In this document: positions 1 to 8,610 of the stretch, one piece after another | How positions within the stretch are numbered: position 1 is the stretch's first letter | How the letters are laid out: every line of letters begins with the position of its first letter | Origin: Pseudomonas hefeiensis | GTDB lineage: Bacteria; Pseudomonadota; Gammaproteobacteria; Pseudomonadales; Pseudomonadaceae | Assembly: GCF_030687835.1 (NCBI RefSeq) | Contig: NZ_CP117449.1 | Span: 1,178,001 to 1,242,000, forward strand | Direction: 5' to 3' | DNA: 64,000 nt | Program-made: the position numbers and the translations under genes | Notes under the pieces: model-generated | The model's input: only the letters and a program-made list of their open reading frames with translations | Database searches by the model: none | Told to the model about the DNA's origin: nothing

Positions 1-390
1 GCTCACGAGCACTTTCATCGGGTATTGCTGCTCCGTCAGTTTCAGGTCGCGCTTGCCCAGCGGACCTTCGGCGAAGGCGCGGATCTGCGGATCGGGGCTG
101 CCATATTCAAAGCGCGGATCGCCGCTGACGATCCAGAAGTGGATGCGCTTGTCTTCCTCGCCCAGCAACCGCAGCTTGTTATTGATTTTTACCCAGTGCT
201 CGGGCGTGCCGTAGCGGCCAACCGTGGACTCGAGCACGCTGTAGCGCGCATCGAGTTCGGCTTCCGGCAACAGGCCCAGGCCCTTTTCGACTTGCTGGTA
301 CAAGGCCCCGCCGATCAACAGGAACACCAATGCCGCCACCAGCGTGAACATGCCGCTCAGGCGCAGGGCGATACTGTCGGGCAAAGTCAT
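1..390 (-). CDS. Heavy-metal-type sensor histidine kinase, N-terminal part (cut by window edge)
   Basis: Only the first 130 codons are inside the window; the HAMP, dimerisation and ATPase domains lie beyond base 1. The visible part starts MTLPDSIALRLSGMF, has one hydrophobic membrane segment at about residues 13-33, and then begins a periplasmic sensor region. This is the layout of the CusS/CopS/IrlS family of inner-membrane kinases. Its ATG overlaps the TGA of the response-regulator gene by 4 bases (ATGA), so the two are translationally coupled and form a two-component pair. The ligand cannot be read from this fragment; metal sensing is inferred from family resemblance only. Confidence 0.8.
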   Translation of the reverse strand, partial: MTLPDSIALRLSGMFTLVAALVFLLIGGALYQQVEKGLGLLPEAELDARYSVLESTVGRYGTPEHWVKINNKLRLLGEEDKRIHFWIVSGDPRFEYGSPDPQIRAFAEGPLGKRDLKLTEQQYPMKVLVS

Positions 391-1058
391 TCTCTGCTCT
401 CCAGTACATAACCCATCCCGCGAATCGTGTGCAGCAATTTCTGTTCAAACGGCCCGTCGAGCTTGGCTCGCAGGCGTTTGATCGCCACTTCCACCACGTT
501 GGCGTCGCTGTCGAAGTTGATGTCCCAGACCATCTCGGCAATGGCGGTTTTCGACAGTATTTCGCCCTGGCGGCGCGCCAGGACGCTGAGCAGCGAAAAT
601 TCCTTGGCGGTCAGGTCCAGGCGTTGGCCTGAGCGGGTGGCTTTGCGGCTGATCAGGTCGACCCACAGGTCGGCGATGCTGACCTGCACCGGTTCATGGC
701 TGCCGCTGCGGCGGGTCAGGGCTTGCAGGCGGGCCACCAGTTCCAGGAAGGAAAACGGTTTTCCCAGGTAGTCATCGGCGCCGTCGCGCAGGCCCCTGAT
801 GCGGTCTTCGACCCGTTCGCGGGCGGTGAGCATGATCACCGGCGTCTGCTTGCGGGCGCGCAGGGCACGCAGCACGCCGAAGCCGTCCAGGCCTGGCAGC
901 ATCACGTCTAGCACGATCACTGCGTAATCGCTTTCCAGCGCCAGGTGCAGCCCCTCGACGCCGTCCGGCGCCACGTCCACGGTGTAGCCCTGTTCGGTCA
1001 GGCCGCGATGCAGATAATCCGCGGTTTTTTCTTCATCTTCGATGATCAGAACGCGCAT
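387..1058 (-). CDS. OmpR/CusR-family response regulator
   Basis: This is a 223-residue two-domain transcription factor. The receiver domain (about 1-115) has the acidic pair E7/D8, phospho-acceptor D51 in IVLDVMLP, T78 and K100. The C-terminal winged helix (about 125-220) ends in the typical VEVAIKRLRAKLD and RGMGYVLE segments. Length and motifs match the CusR/CopR/IrlR heavy-metal subgroup. It starts 9 bases after the RND permease stop and overlaps the kinase start, so pump and two-component system are probably co-transcribed. It likely controls its own efflux operon, perhaps through the palindrome at 5417-5436; that link is inference. Confidence 0.9.
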   Translation of the reverse strand: MRVLIIEDEEKTADYLHRGLTEQGYTVDVAPDGVEGLHLALESDYAVIVLDVMLPGLDGFGVLRALRARKQTPVIMLTARERVEDRIRGLRDGADDYLGKPFSFLELVARLQALTRRSGSHEPVQVSIADLWVDLISRKATRSGQRLDLTAKEFSLLSVLARRQGEILSKTAIAEMVWDINFDSDANVVEVAIKRLRAKLDGPFEQKLLHTIRGMGYVLESRE

Positions 1059-1067
1059 GGCCCCGCC

Positions 1068-4000
1068 TCAGTCTGTGGTTGCCAGCGCCGCCGTCGGCGC
1101 GGGTCCGGGCTGCTGGACGGGCCGATGGAACAGTCGCTCCAGCCATAAGTATATGACCGGTGTGGTGAACAGCGTCAGCGCCTGGCTCACCAGCAGGCCG
1201 CCGACCACCGCAATGCCCAGCGGCTGGCGCAGTTCCGCGCCGGGACCGGAGCCGAGCATCAGCGGCAGGGCGCCGAGCAGAGCGGCGAGGGTCGTCATGA
1301 TGATCGGGCGAAACCGGGTCAGGCACGCCTGGAAAATCGCTTCCTGGGGCGTCAACCCTCCCTTGCGCTGGGCGTCGAGGGCGAAGTCGATCATCAGGAT
1401 GCCGTTTTTCTTGACGATGCCGATCAGCAGCACCAGCCCGATCAGCGCCATGATCGAAAAATCCTGGCCCAGCAACCACAGCATGACCAGCGCGCCGAGG
1501 CCGGCCGAGGGCAGGGTGGAGATGATCGTTAGCGGGTGCACAAAACTCTCGTAGAGCACGCCGAGGATGATGTACACCGCCAACAGCGCGGCGAGGATCA
1601 GCCACGGCTGGCTGGCCAGGGAGCTTTGGAACGCCTGGGCCGCGCCCTGGAAGTTGCCGGTGATGGAGGCCGGCATGCCGATCTCGTTCTTGGCCTGGTC
1701 GAGCATGCGCACCGCATCCCCCAGCGCCACGCCAGGCGCGAGGTTGAATGACAGGTTGGCGGCAGGGAACATGCCGTCGTGGGCAATGGACAGCGGGCCG
1801 TTGGTCGGCGCATCGAAGCGGGCCAGGGCTGAAAGCGGGACCATCTCACCGCTGAGCGGTGAGCGCAGATAGAAATACGCCAGGCTCTCGGCCTTGCCGC
1901 GTTGCGCGGTGTCGAGCTCCAGGATCACGTTGTATTGATTGGTCTCAGTCTGGAATTCGTTGATCTGCCGCTGGCCGAAGGCGTCGTACAGGGCCTGGTC
2001 GACATCGCTGGCGGTGAGGCCAAAGCGCGCCGCCGCGCTGCGGTCGATGTTGATGTGGGTGATGCTGCCGCCCAGTTGCAGATCGTTGGAGACGTCCCGG
2101 AACGCGGGGTTGCCGCGCAGCCTGTCGGTGAGTTTTTGTGTCCAGGTGTTGAGCGTCGGGCCGTCGTTGCTCTTGAGCACGTATTGATACTGGGCGCGGC
2201 TCGGACCGGAACTGAGGTTGATGTCCTGCCCGGCCCTCAGGTACAGCACCACGCCGGGAATGCCCAGCAGTTTGGGGCGGATCCGGTCGATGAAGCCGCT
2301 GGCCGATACGTCGCGCTGATCCCGGGGCTTGAGGGCGATCCAGAAGCGCCCATTGGCGATGGTCTGGTTGGAACCCGAGACGCCGACGGCATGAGAAAAG
2401 GTCTGCACCGCCGGGTCGGCGGCGACGATCGCGGCCAGGGCCTTGTGTTTGGCGACCATGTCGGGGAACGACACATCGGCGGCGGCTTCACTGGTGCCAA
2501 GCACCAGGCCGGTGTCTTGTACCGGGAAGAATCCCTTGGGAATGAACACGTAGCCCGCCACTGCCAGCGCCAGGGTCACACCGAACACGCCGATCATCAG
2601 CCTCTGGTGGGCCAGGGCCCGACGCAGTATCCGTTCATACCCGCCCAGCAGGCGCTCGCCGAAACTTCGCTTGCTGTGGGCATGATGCACCGGCGCGCGC
2701 ATGAACAGCGCGGCCAGGGTCGGTGCCAGGGTCAGGGACACCACTACCGAAATCAGGATGGTCGAGGTGGCGGTCAGGGCAAACTCCTTGAACAGACGCC
2801 CAACCACGCCGCCCATGAAGAGCAACGGGATGAACGCGGCGATCAGCGAGAAGCTGATGGAAATCACCGTGAAGCCGATTTCGCCGGCGCCCTTGATCGC
2901 CGCCTCACGCATGCCCTCGCCGGCCTCCAGGTGCCGGTGGATGTTCTCCACCACTACGATCGCATCATCCACCACGAATCCCACCGAGATCACGATGGCC
3001 ACCAGGGTCAGGTTGTTCAGGCTGAAACCCATCACATACATCAGGGCGAAACTGGCGATCAGTGACACGCCCAGTACCGCCGAGACAATCAGGGTCGCCG
3101 AGAGCTGGCGCAGGAACAGCGCCATCACTGCCACCACCAGCAGCACCGCGATCAGCAAGGTGATCTCCACCTCATGCAGCGAAGCGCGGATGGTCTGGGT
3201 ACGGTCGTTCAGCATGTTGACCTGCACAGCGGCGGGCAGCATGGCCTCCAGCGTGGGCAAGGCGGCCTGGATGCGGTCGACGGTGTCGACGATGTTCGCC
3301 CCCGGCTGACGGAAGATCACCAGGTTGAGCCCCGGCTGCTCGTCGGACCAGGCCTGAATGTAGGCGTCTTCCGAACCGTTGATGACTTTGGCGACGTCCT
3401 TGAGATGAACCGGTGCCCCATCCTTGTAGGACACGATCAACTCGCCATATTCCTCGGGCTGGAACAACTGATCGTTGGTGGACAGGGTGGAAACGCTCGA
3501 CTCGCCATAAAGCGCCCCCTTGGCCAGGTTGAGGCTGGCCTGCTGGAGCGCCACGCGGATGTCGGCCAGGGTCAGACCGATGGCTGCGAGTCGGTCCGCT
3601 GAGGCCTGCACCCGGATCGCCGGACGTTGCTGACCGGTAATGTAGATTTGTCCTACGCCATCGATTTGGCTGATTTGGCGGGCGAGCAGGGTTTCGACGT
3701 AGTCGCTCAGTTCGGTGCCGGGCATCAGGCTGGAGCTGATGCTGAGGATCAACACCGGGCTGTCGGCCGGGTTGACTTTGCGCCAAGTGGGCAGGTTTGG
3801 CATGTCCTGGGGCAGTTTGCCAGCGGCGGTATTGATGGCCGCCTGCACTTCCTGGGCGGCGGTGTCGATGCTTTTGTCGAGGCTGAATTGCAAAGTCAGG
3901 TTGGTCGAGCCCAGGGCACTGCTGGAGGTCATCTGGGTAATGCCGGGGATGGCGCTGAATTGTACTTCCAGCGGGGTCGCCACCGACGAAGCCATGGTTT

Positions 4001-4181
4001 CGGGGCTGGCACCGGGCAACAGAGCCCTGACCTGGATGGTCGGGAATTCCGCTTCAGGCAATGGCGCGACAGGCAGGCGAGGAAAGGCGATCAATCCCAG
4101 CAGTATCAGGGCGAACGTCAACAATACCGTGGCGATGGGGTGGTCGATGCACCACGCCGAAACTGAACCGCGGCCCTTCAT
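1068..4181 (-). CDS. RND efflux permease (MdtC/MuxC-like)
   Basis: This 1037-residue proton-driven inner-membrane transporter has the usual RND length. A first membrane helix near residues 15-32 is followed by a large periplasmic porter loop and a helix bundle. The proton-relay pair is D405-D406 in ISVGFVVDDAIVVVENIHRH, and a second half repeats the pattern. Sequence style is closest to the MdtB/MdtC/MuxC group of the hydrophobe/amphiphile exporters. It overlaps the upstream membrane-fusion gene by 4 bases. Only one permease is present, whereas Mdt and Mux systems use two, and no outer-membrane channel gene adjoins it, so it must borrow a channel. Substrate is unknown; the adjacent metal-type regulators do not prove metal export. 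Confidence 0.92.
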   Translation of the reverse strand: MKGRGSVSAWCIDHPIATVLLTFALILLGLIAFPRLPVAPLPEAEFPTIQVRALLPGASPETMASSVATPLEVQFSAIPGITQMTSSSALGSTNLTLQFSLDKSIDTAAQEVQAAINTAAGKLPQDMPNLPTWRKVNPADSPVLILSISSSLMPGTELSDYVETLLARQISQIDGVGQIYITGQQRPAIRVQASADRLAAIGLTLADIRVALQQASLNLAKGALYGESSVSTLSTNDQLFQPEEYGELIVSYKDGAPVHLKDVAKVINGSEDAYIQAWSDEQPGLNLVIFRQPGANIVDTVDRIQAALPTLEAMLPAAVQVNMLNDRTQTIRASLHEVEITLLIAVLLVVAVMALFLRQLSATLIVSAVLGVSLIASFALMYVMGFSLNNLTLVAIVISVGFVVDDAIVVVENIHRHLEAGEGMREAAIKGAGEIGFTVISISFSLIAAFIPLLFMGGVVGRLFKEFALTATSTILISVVVSLTLAPTLAALFMRAPVHHAHSKRSFGERLLGGYERILRRALAHQRLMIGVFGVTLALAVAGYVFIPKGFFPVQDTGLVLGTSEAAADVSFPDMVAKHKALAAIVAADPAVQTFSHAVGVSGSNQTIANGRFWIALKPRDQRDVSASGFIDRIRPKLLGIPGVVLYLRAGQDINLSSGPSRAQYQYVLKSNDGPTLNTWTQKLTDRLRGNPAFRDVSNDLQLGGSITHINIDRSAAARFGLTASDVDQALYDAFGQRQINEFQTETNQYNVILELDTAQRGKAESLAYFYLRSPLSGEMVPLSALARFDAPTNGPLSIAHDGMFPAANLSFNLAPGVALGDAVRMLDQAKNEIGMPASITGNFQGAAQAFQSSLASQPWLILAALLAVYIILGVLYESFVHPLTIISTLPSAGLGALVMLWLLGQDFSIMALIGLVLLIGIVKKNGILMIDFALDAQRKGGLTPQEAIFQACLTRFRPIIMTTLAALLGALPLMLGSGPGAELRQPLGIAVVGGLLVSQALTLFTTPVIYLWLERLFHRPVQQPGPAPTAALATTD

Positions 4182-5335
4182 GGTTTTGGTTCCGACACAT
4201 TGGCCTGGGCCACTGGGTCACCGAGCACCTGGATGCGGGTGCCCGGCTTGAGCCGTGACTGACCGTCGCTCACCAACTGATCACCCGCGCTCACCCCTTT
4301 TATGATGTGCAGGTCGCTGTCCTGATACACCATCACCACCGGTACGTTCTCTACCTGGTCACCCTTGATCCGGTACACGAAAGGGTGCTCCAGGCCGCGC
4401 TGAACCACGGTCGGCGGCACCACCAGGGCGTTCTTGTCGAGGGCGGTCTGGATCTTCAACGTCACCAACTGCCCTGGCCACAGCCGTTGCGCGGCGTTGC
4501 TGAATTCAGCCTTGGCCCGCAGGGTGCCGGTGTTGGCATTGATCTGGTTGTCGATCAGGCTCAGGCGGCCCTCGCCGAGCATTTCGCCGGAGGTACCATC
4601 GGCGCCTATGTAGGCCTGGACCAGCGCTTGCTCGGGTGCGGCCATCAACCGTTGCAAGGTGGGCAGCATTTGTTGGGGCAAGGCGAACTCCACCGCGATA
4701 GGGTCGATCTGGGTCACGGTGAACAGGCCGTCCGTGTCGCTGGTGCGCAGGAAGTTACCTTCGTCCACGTTGCGGATGCCGACGCGACCGGTTACCGGGG
4801 AGCGGATCCGGGTGTAGGACAACTGCACCTGGGCGGCATCGATGGCCGCCTGATTACCTTGGGCGGTGGCCTTGAGCTGATTGACCAGCGCCTGTTGCTG
4901 ATCGTAGGTCTGCTTCGATACGCCGTCGTCGACACTGAGCAATTTGTAGCGTTTGAGATTGATCTGGGCCACCGCCAGTTGTGCCTGGCTCTCACCGAGC
5001 TGGGCCCTGGCCTGGTCGAGGCTGGCGCGGATGGAACGGTCGTCGATGGTCGCCAGCAGGTCGTCCTTCTTGACCTGTTGCCCTTCCTTGACCAGCAGTC
5101 GGGTGAGGATGCCGTCGATCTGCGGGCGGATCACCACGCTGTGCAGCGATAGCACCGTGCCGATGCCACTGGCAAAGCGCGGCACATCCTTTTGCACCAC
5201 GCTGACAACCCTTACCGGAACGGCCACGGGGGCACCGGATTTGGCGGTGACGGGCTTCATGACATACCAGAAGGCCAGAGCCGCCAGGGCGACCAGGAGC
5301 ACGACGAGCAGGACGGTTTTTTTCTGGATGTGCAT
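4178..5335 (-). CDS. RND membrane-fusion (adaptor) protein, MdtA-like
   Basis: This 385-residue periplasmic adaptor bridges the RND permease and an outer-membrane channel. An N-terminal hydrophobic anchor (about residues 8-26) has no lipobox. A biotinyl-lipoyl-like half motif (GILTRLLVKEGQQVKKDDLL) precedes a coiled-coil hairpin rich in Q/A/L (about 105-170), the second lipoyl half (SPVTGRVGIRNVDEGNF) and beta-barrel domains. It is the first gene of a five-part minus-strand unit: adaptor, permease, regulator and kinase follow with overlaps or very short gaps. The 236 bases upstream hold the likely promoter. Confidence 0.92.
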   Translation of the reverse strand: MHIQKKTVLLVVLLVALAALAFWYVMKPVTAKSGAPVAVPVRVVSVVQKDVPRFASGIGTVLSLHSVVIRPQIDGILTRLLVKEGQQVKKDDLLATIDDRSIRASLDQARAQLGESQAQLAVAQINLKRYKLLSVDDGVSKQTYDQQQALVNQLKATAQGNQAAIDAAQVQLSYTRIRSPVTGRVGIRNVDEGNFLRTSDTDGLFTVTQIDPIAVEFALPQQMLPTLQRLMAAPEQALVQAYIGADGTSGEMLGEGRLSLIDNQINANTGTLRAKAEFSNAAQRLWPGQLVTLKIQTALDKNALVVPPTVVQRGLEHPFVYRIKGDQVENVPVVMVYQDSDLHIIKGVSAGDQLVSDGQSRLKPGTRIQVLGDPVAQANVSEPKP

Positions 5336-5416
5336 GGATGTGGGAGGCCGGTTCAGGACGGAGGGATTCTTATCTTTCTTATATAGCGTTGCGAGGGGGT
5401 CAGGAAGGTGACGCCT

Positions 5417-5436
5417 AACTGACGGGCTTGTCAGTT
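5417..5436. promoter_or_regulatory. Palindrome upstream of the RND efflux operon
   Basis: A perfect inverted repeat has arms AACTGAC and GTCAGTT around a 6-base centre, about 80 bases upstream of the adaptor start. A related half site (ACTGTCAG) follows at about 5450. It is a plausible operator for the response regulator encoded in the operon; this is inference. Confidence 0.35.
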
Positions 5437-5571
5437 TTGTCCCGACTTACTGTCAGACGAGTGGAGGGCTGATTGAATCCGCCCTGCGCGCGCCGGTGTC
5501 GGGCGGGTATACTGCCGGCTTTCGCGGCTCGCTCTCCGGGCCCGACTCGCACGCATTACCCGGAGCTTTAC

Positions 5572-5826
5572 ATGACTTCCCCAACACCTTCGCCCGCGGA
5601 CGAACATCCGAACGGCGAACAGGCCGACCGGCTCGACAGCGATGTTTCCAGCGGCGAGAGCGTCAACGCGATCCCGACCTTCAAGTTTCCGTTCAAGCCT
5701 GGTGACCTGGCTGCGGCCAAAGGGGCCGGGCAGCAGCCTTGGTACAAGAACGGCGCGAAGAACGGTCACACCAAGACCCCTGGCGCCGCGCCTCCCGGCA
5801 CACGTCGATCGATGGGCAAGCGCTGA
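5572..5826 (+). CDS. Small hypothetical protein, probably disordered
   Basis: This 84-residue reading frame starts MTSPTPSPADEHPNGEQ and is rich in Pro, Ser, Gly, Ala and Lys. It has no membrane segment, no signal peptide and no recognised domain; the C-terminus is basic (GTRRSMGKR). The start was chosen because a GGAG ribosome site lies 7-8 bases upstream; the frame is open further upstream without a better site. It stands alone between the divergent efflux operon and a convergent LysR gene. Function is unknown. Codon use is similar to the neighbours, which supports real coding. Confidence 0.6.
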   Translation: MTSPTPSPADEHPNGEQADRLDSDVSSGESVNAIPTFKFPFKPGDLAAAKGAGQQPWYKNGAKNGHTKTPGAAPPGTRRSMGKR

Positions 5827-5840
5827 GTATTGCCCTTGGA

Positions 5841-5872
5841 GCACGGGCGCGAAATCAGTTCGCGACCCGTGC
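5841..5872. terminator. Hairpin between convergent genes (possible shared terminator)
   Basis: Near-perfect inverted repeat, arms GCACGGGcGCGAA and TTCGCGaCCCGTGC, lying just after the small plus-strand gene and overlapping the last codons of the minus-strand LysR gene. There is no clear T-run on either side, so intrinsic termination is uncertain. Confidence 0.35.
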
Positions 5873-6823
5873 ACCGGCCAGACTTCCACTCAACTCATAA
5901 GCCGTCAGTTCGGCCTGGTGCGCCGCGAGGATTTCCGGCAGCGAACCGCGCAGATACTCCACCCAGGTCTTGATCTTCGCATCCAGATACTGGCGCGAAG
6001 GATAGATGGCGTAGAGGTTCAGTTCCTGGGAGCGATAGTTGGGCATGACCCGCACTAGCGTGCCGTTGCGCAGGCCTTCGATGGCGGCGTAGACCGGCAA
6101 CACGCCCACGCCCATGCCACTGGTAATCGCGGTTTTCATGGCATCGGCGGAATTCACCAGGAACGGTGAGTTGTTGATGGTGACCATCTCTTGGCCTTCG
6201 GGGCCGTCAAATACCCATTTCTCCAGCGGAATGACCGGGCTGACCAGGCGCAGGCAGGCGTGGTTGAGCAGATCGCCGGGTTTTTGCGGGCAGCCGCTGG
6301 CTTTCACGTAGGCAGGTGATGCGCAGACGATGCTGTAGGTGATTCCCAGGCGCTGGGAGACAAAGCCCGAGTCTGGCAATTCGCTGGCCAGCACGATGGA
6401 GACGTCGTATCCCTCGTCCAGGATGTCCGGCACGCGGTTGGCCAGGGTCAGGTCGAAGGTCACGTCCGGATGGGTTTTACGATAGCGGGCGATGGCGTCA
6501 ATCACGAAATGTTGGCCAATGCCGGTCATGGTATGCACCTTCAGCTGTCCAGCGGGACGCGCATGGGCGTCGCTGGCCTCGGCTTCAGCCTCCTCGACAT
6601 ACGCCAGGATCTGCTCGCAACGCAGCAGATAGCGTTTGCCAGCCTCAGTCAGGGCGATGCGGCGGGTGGTGCGGTTGAGCAGGCGGGTTTGCAGATGGGC
6701 TTCCAGGTTGGAAACCGCGCGCGACACGTTGGCTGTGGTGGTATCGAGTTGCGCGGCGGCGGCAGTGAAACTGCCAGCTTCGGCAACACAACTGAACGCA
6801 CGCATGTTTTGCAAAGTGTCCAT
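5855..6823 (-). CDS. LysR-family transcriptional regulator
   Basis: This 322-residue protein has the standard LysR layout. The N-terminal winged helix-turn-helix (about 1-60) includes MRAFSCVAEAGSFTAAAAQL and the recognition segment TTTANVSRAVSNLEAHL. A linker helix and a periplasmic-binding-like effector domain (about 90-300) follow. It is transcribed away from the outer-membrane-factor/FUSC/HlyD operon across about 320 bases, the classic arrangement for a LysR regulator of an aromatic-acid efflux operon such as AaeR. Control of that operon is therefore likely but inferred from position. The inducer is unknown. Confidence 0.9.
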   Translation of the reverse strand: MDTLQNMRAFSCVAEAGSFTAAAAQLDTTTANVSRAVSNLEAHLQTRLLNRTTRRIALTEAGKRYLLRCEQILAYVEEAEAEASDAHARPAGQLKVHTMTGIGQHFVIDAIARYRKTHPDVTFDLTLANRVPDILDEGYDVSIVLASELPDSGFVSQRLGITYSIVCASPAYVKASGCPQKPGDLLNHACLRLVSPVIPLEKWVFDGPEGQEMVTINNSPFLVNSADAMKTAITSGMGVGVLPVYAAIEGLRNGTLVRVMPNYRSQELNLYAIYPSRQYLDAKIKTWVEYLRGSLPEILAAHQAELTAYELSGSLAGARVAN

Positions 6824-7140
6824 GGAGGGCTCTCTTGGGCGGTGGCAAATTGTGACACGAAGTTACAGTGCAGCCGACCCCGACTAATGGATTATCGCAG
6901 TAACGGTAACAAAGATTCGCAGAAAGGTCGGCTTATCGCCGTTCGGTGGGTTGCCTAGAATTGCGGCCAATCCTGGATCGCTGATTACTGTGGGAGCGAG
7001 CCTGCTCGCGATGGCGGCATCACATTCCCCTCAATGTGTCTGCCTGGACGCTATCGCGAGCAGGCTCGCTCCCACAGGTGCGTCATCAGGCATGCATCCT
7101 CCCGACTCTTCACACCCCCCATCTCAGGAATTTTGCGCAA
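6824..7140. other. Divergent intergenic region, LysR versus efflux operon
   Basis: These 317 bases hold the promoters of both divergent units and one REPIN (6988-7077). The left half, next to the LysR gene, is AT-richer and is the likely operator zone. No gene is supported; an open frame that runs into the REPIN from 7036 is REP-derived sequence and not a credible N-terminus. Confidence 0.6.
6988..7077. repeat. REPIN (two inverted REP palindromes)
   Basis: Left arm GTGGGAGCGAGCCTGCTCGC and right arm GCGAGCAGGCTCGCTCCCAC face each other around a non-conserved loop of about 45 bases. This is the typical Pseudomonas REP doublet, GCGAGCCTGCTCGCGAT subtype. Confidence 0.93.
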
Positions 7141-8610
7141 GTGCCGCGTTGCATCAGCAGAGAGCTGAAGACTCTCAGTGTTTGGCTTTTAACGTTAACC
7201 ATCAGCGGTTGCCTCGGCACGGGAGGGATTGCGCCGCAAGGCCAGGCATTGTCGGCCAATCAACTGGCCACCGATGAAGCGATCCGCGAGGCTGCCCGCG
7301 ATGCCCACTGGCCCAGTCGCCAGTGGTGGAATGCCTATGGCGACCGGCAACTGGATCGCTGGATTGACCTGGCCGTGCATGACAGCCCGAGCCTGGCCCT
7401 GGCCGCCGCGCGCGTGCGGCAGGCCAAGGCCATGGCCGGTGTCGTCGAGGCTGCCGAGTCGCTACAGATCAATGGTCAGGCGACCCTCAAGCGCCACAAC
7501 TGGCCCAGCGATCAGTTCTATGGCCCTGGCGAGTTGGCCGATACCACCACTTGGGACAATAACGCGGGCCTGGGCTTGAGCTATGCCCTGGACCTGTGGG
7601 GCCGCGAGCGCAACGCCAGTGAGCGGGCCGTCGACCTGGCCCATGTCAGCGTAGCCGAGGCGCGGCAGGCGCAGTTGGAGTTGCAGAACAACATCGTGCG
7701 CGCCTATGTCCAGTTCTCGTTGCACTACGCCCAGCGCGATATCGCCGTGGCGACCCTCCATCAACAGGAGCAGATTCTCGACCTGGCGCAAAAGCGTCTG
7801 GACGGCGGCATCGGCACCCATTTCGAAGTCAGCCAGGCCCAGGCGCCATTGCCCGAGACCCATCGGCAACTCGACGCCCTCGACGAAGCCATCGCCTTGA
7901 GCCGCAATCAATTGGCGGCGCTGGCGGGCAAAGGGCCAGGAGAGGGGGCGCGACTGCAGCGTCCGACCCTGGCCCTCGGTGCGCCCTTGAAGCTGCCATC
8001 GGCATTGCCCGCCGAACTGCTTGGCCAGCGTCCGGACGTGGTGGCCGGACGTTGGCAAGTGGCCGCTCAGGCGCGGGGCATCGATGTCGCGCGTGCCGGG
8101 TTTTATCCCAATGTCGATCTGCTGGGCAGTATCGGCTACATGGCGACCGGTGGCGGGGCGCTGGAGTTCTTGACCGGCAAGAAACTCAACTACAGCGTCG
8201 GACCGGCCATCACACTGCCGATTTTCGACGGTGGGCGCCTGCGTTCACAGCTCGGGCAGGCGGCGGCCGGTTATGACATCGCCGTGGCCCGCTATAACCA
8301 GACGCTGGTCGATGCGCTCAAGAGCATTTCCGATCAGTTGATCCGCCGTGAGTCCATGGACAAGCAACACGTCTTCGCTGCTGAGTCGGTGGCGGCCGCG
8401 CAACGCACCTACGACATCGCGATGGTTGCGTTCCAGCGCGGACTCACCGACTACCTCAACGTGCTCAACGCCCAAAGCCTGTTGTTCAAGCAGCAACAGG
8501 TGCAGCAGCAAGTGGAGGCGGCGCGCCTGACGACCCATGCCGACCTGGTGACGGCGTTGGGCGGTGGGCTGGAAGCCGGCAACGACACCCCTCGCCACGA
8601 TGCTGAGTAG
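7141..8610 (+). CDS. Outer-membrane factor lipoprotein of an efflux system (NodT/OprM family)
   Basis: A 489-residue TolC-type channel subunit is predicted from a GTG start with AGGAA 10 bases upstream. An ATG at 7036 also opens the frame but would translate REPIN sequence, so it was not used. The N-terminus has a short hydrophobic stretch ending in the lipobox ISGC (about residues 20-24), so the mature protein should be lipidated and sorted to the outer membrane. Two repeated outer-membrane-efflux domains follow, with Ala/Gln-rich helices and conserved blocks such as LGLSYALDLWGR and LPIFDGGRLRSQ. It is first in an operon with the FUSC permease, a DUF1656 protein and an HlyD adaptor. Confidence 0.92.
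   Translation: MPRCISRELKTLSVWLLTLTISGCLGTGGIAPQGQALSANQLATDEAIREAARDAHWPSRQWWNAYGDRQLDRWIDLAVHDSPSLALAAARVRQAKAMAGVVEAAESLQINGQATLKRHNWPSDQFYGPGELADTTTWDNNAGLGLSYALDLWGRERNASERAVDLAHVSVAEARQAQLELQNNIVRAYVQFSLHYAQRDIAVATLHQQEQILDLAQKRLDGGIGTHFEVSQAQAPLPETHRQLDALDEAIALSRNQLAALAGKGPGEGARLQRPTLALGAPLKLPSALPAELLGQRPDVVAGRWQVAAQARGIDVARAGFYPNVDLLGSIGYMATGGGALEFLTGKKLNYSVGPAITLPIFDGGRLRSQLGQAAAGYDIAVARYNQTLVDALKSISDQLIRRESMDKQHVFAAESVAAAQRTYDIAMVAFQRGLTDYLNVLNAQSLLFKQQQVQQQVEAARLTTHADLVTALGGGLEAGNDTPRHDAE

Noticed and set aside
7036..7140. Upstream ATG for the outer-membrane-factor gene
   Set aside because: The extension would be translated from a REPIN and would bury the lipoprotein signal; the GTG at 7141 has a ribosome site and gives a normal signal peptide. 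In contrast, algK has no such alternative.
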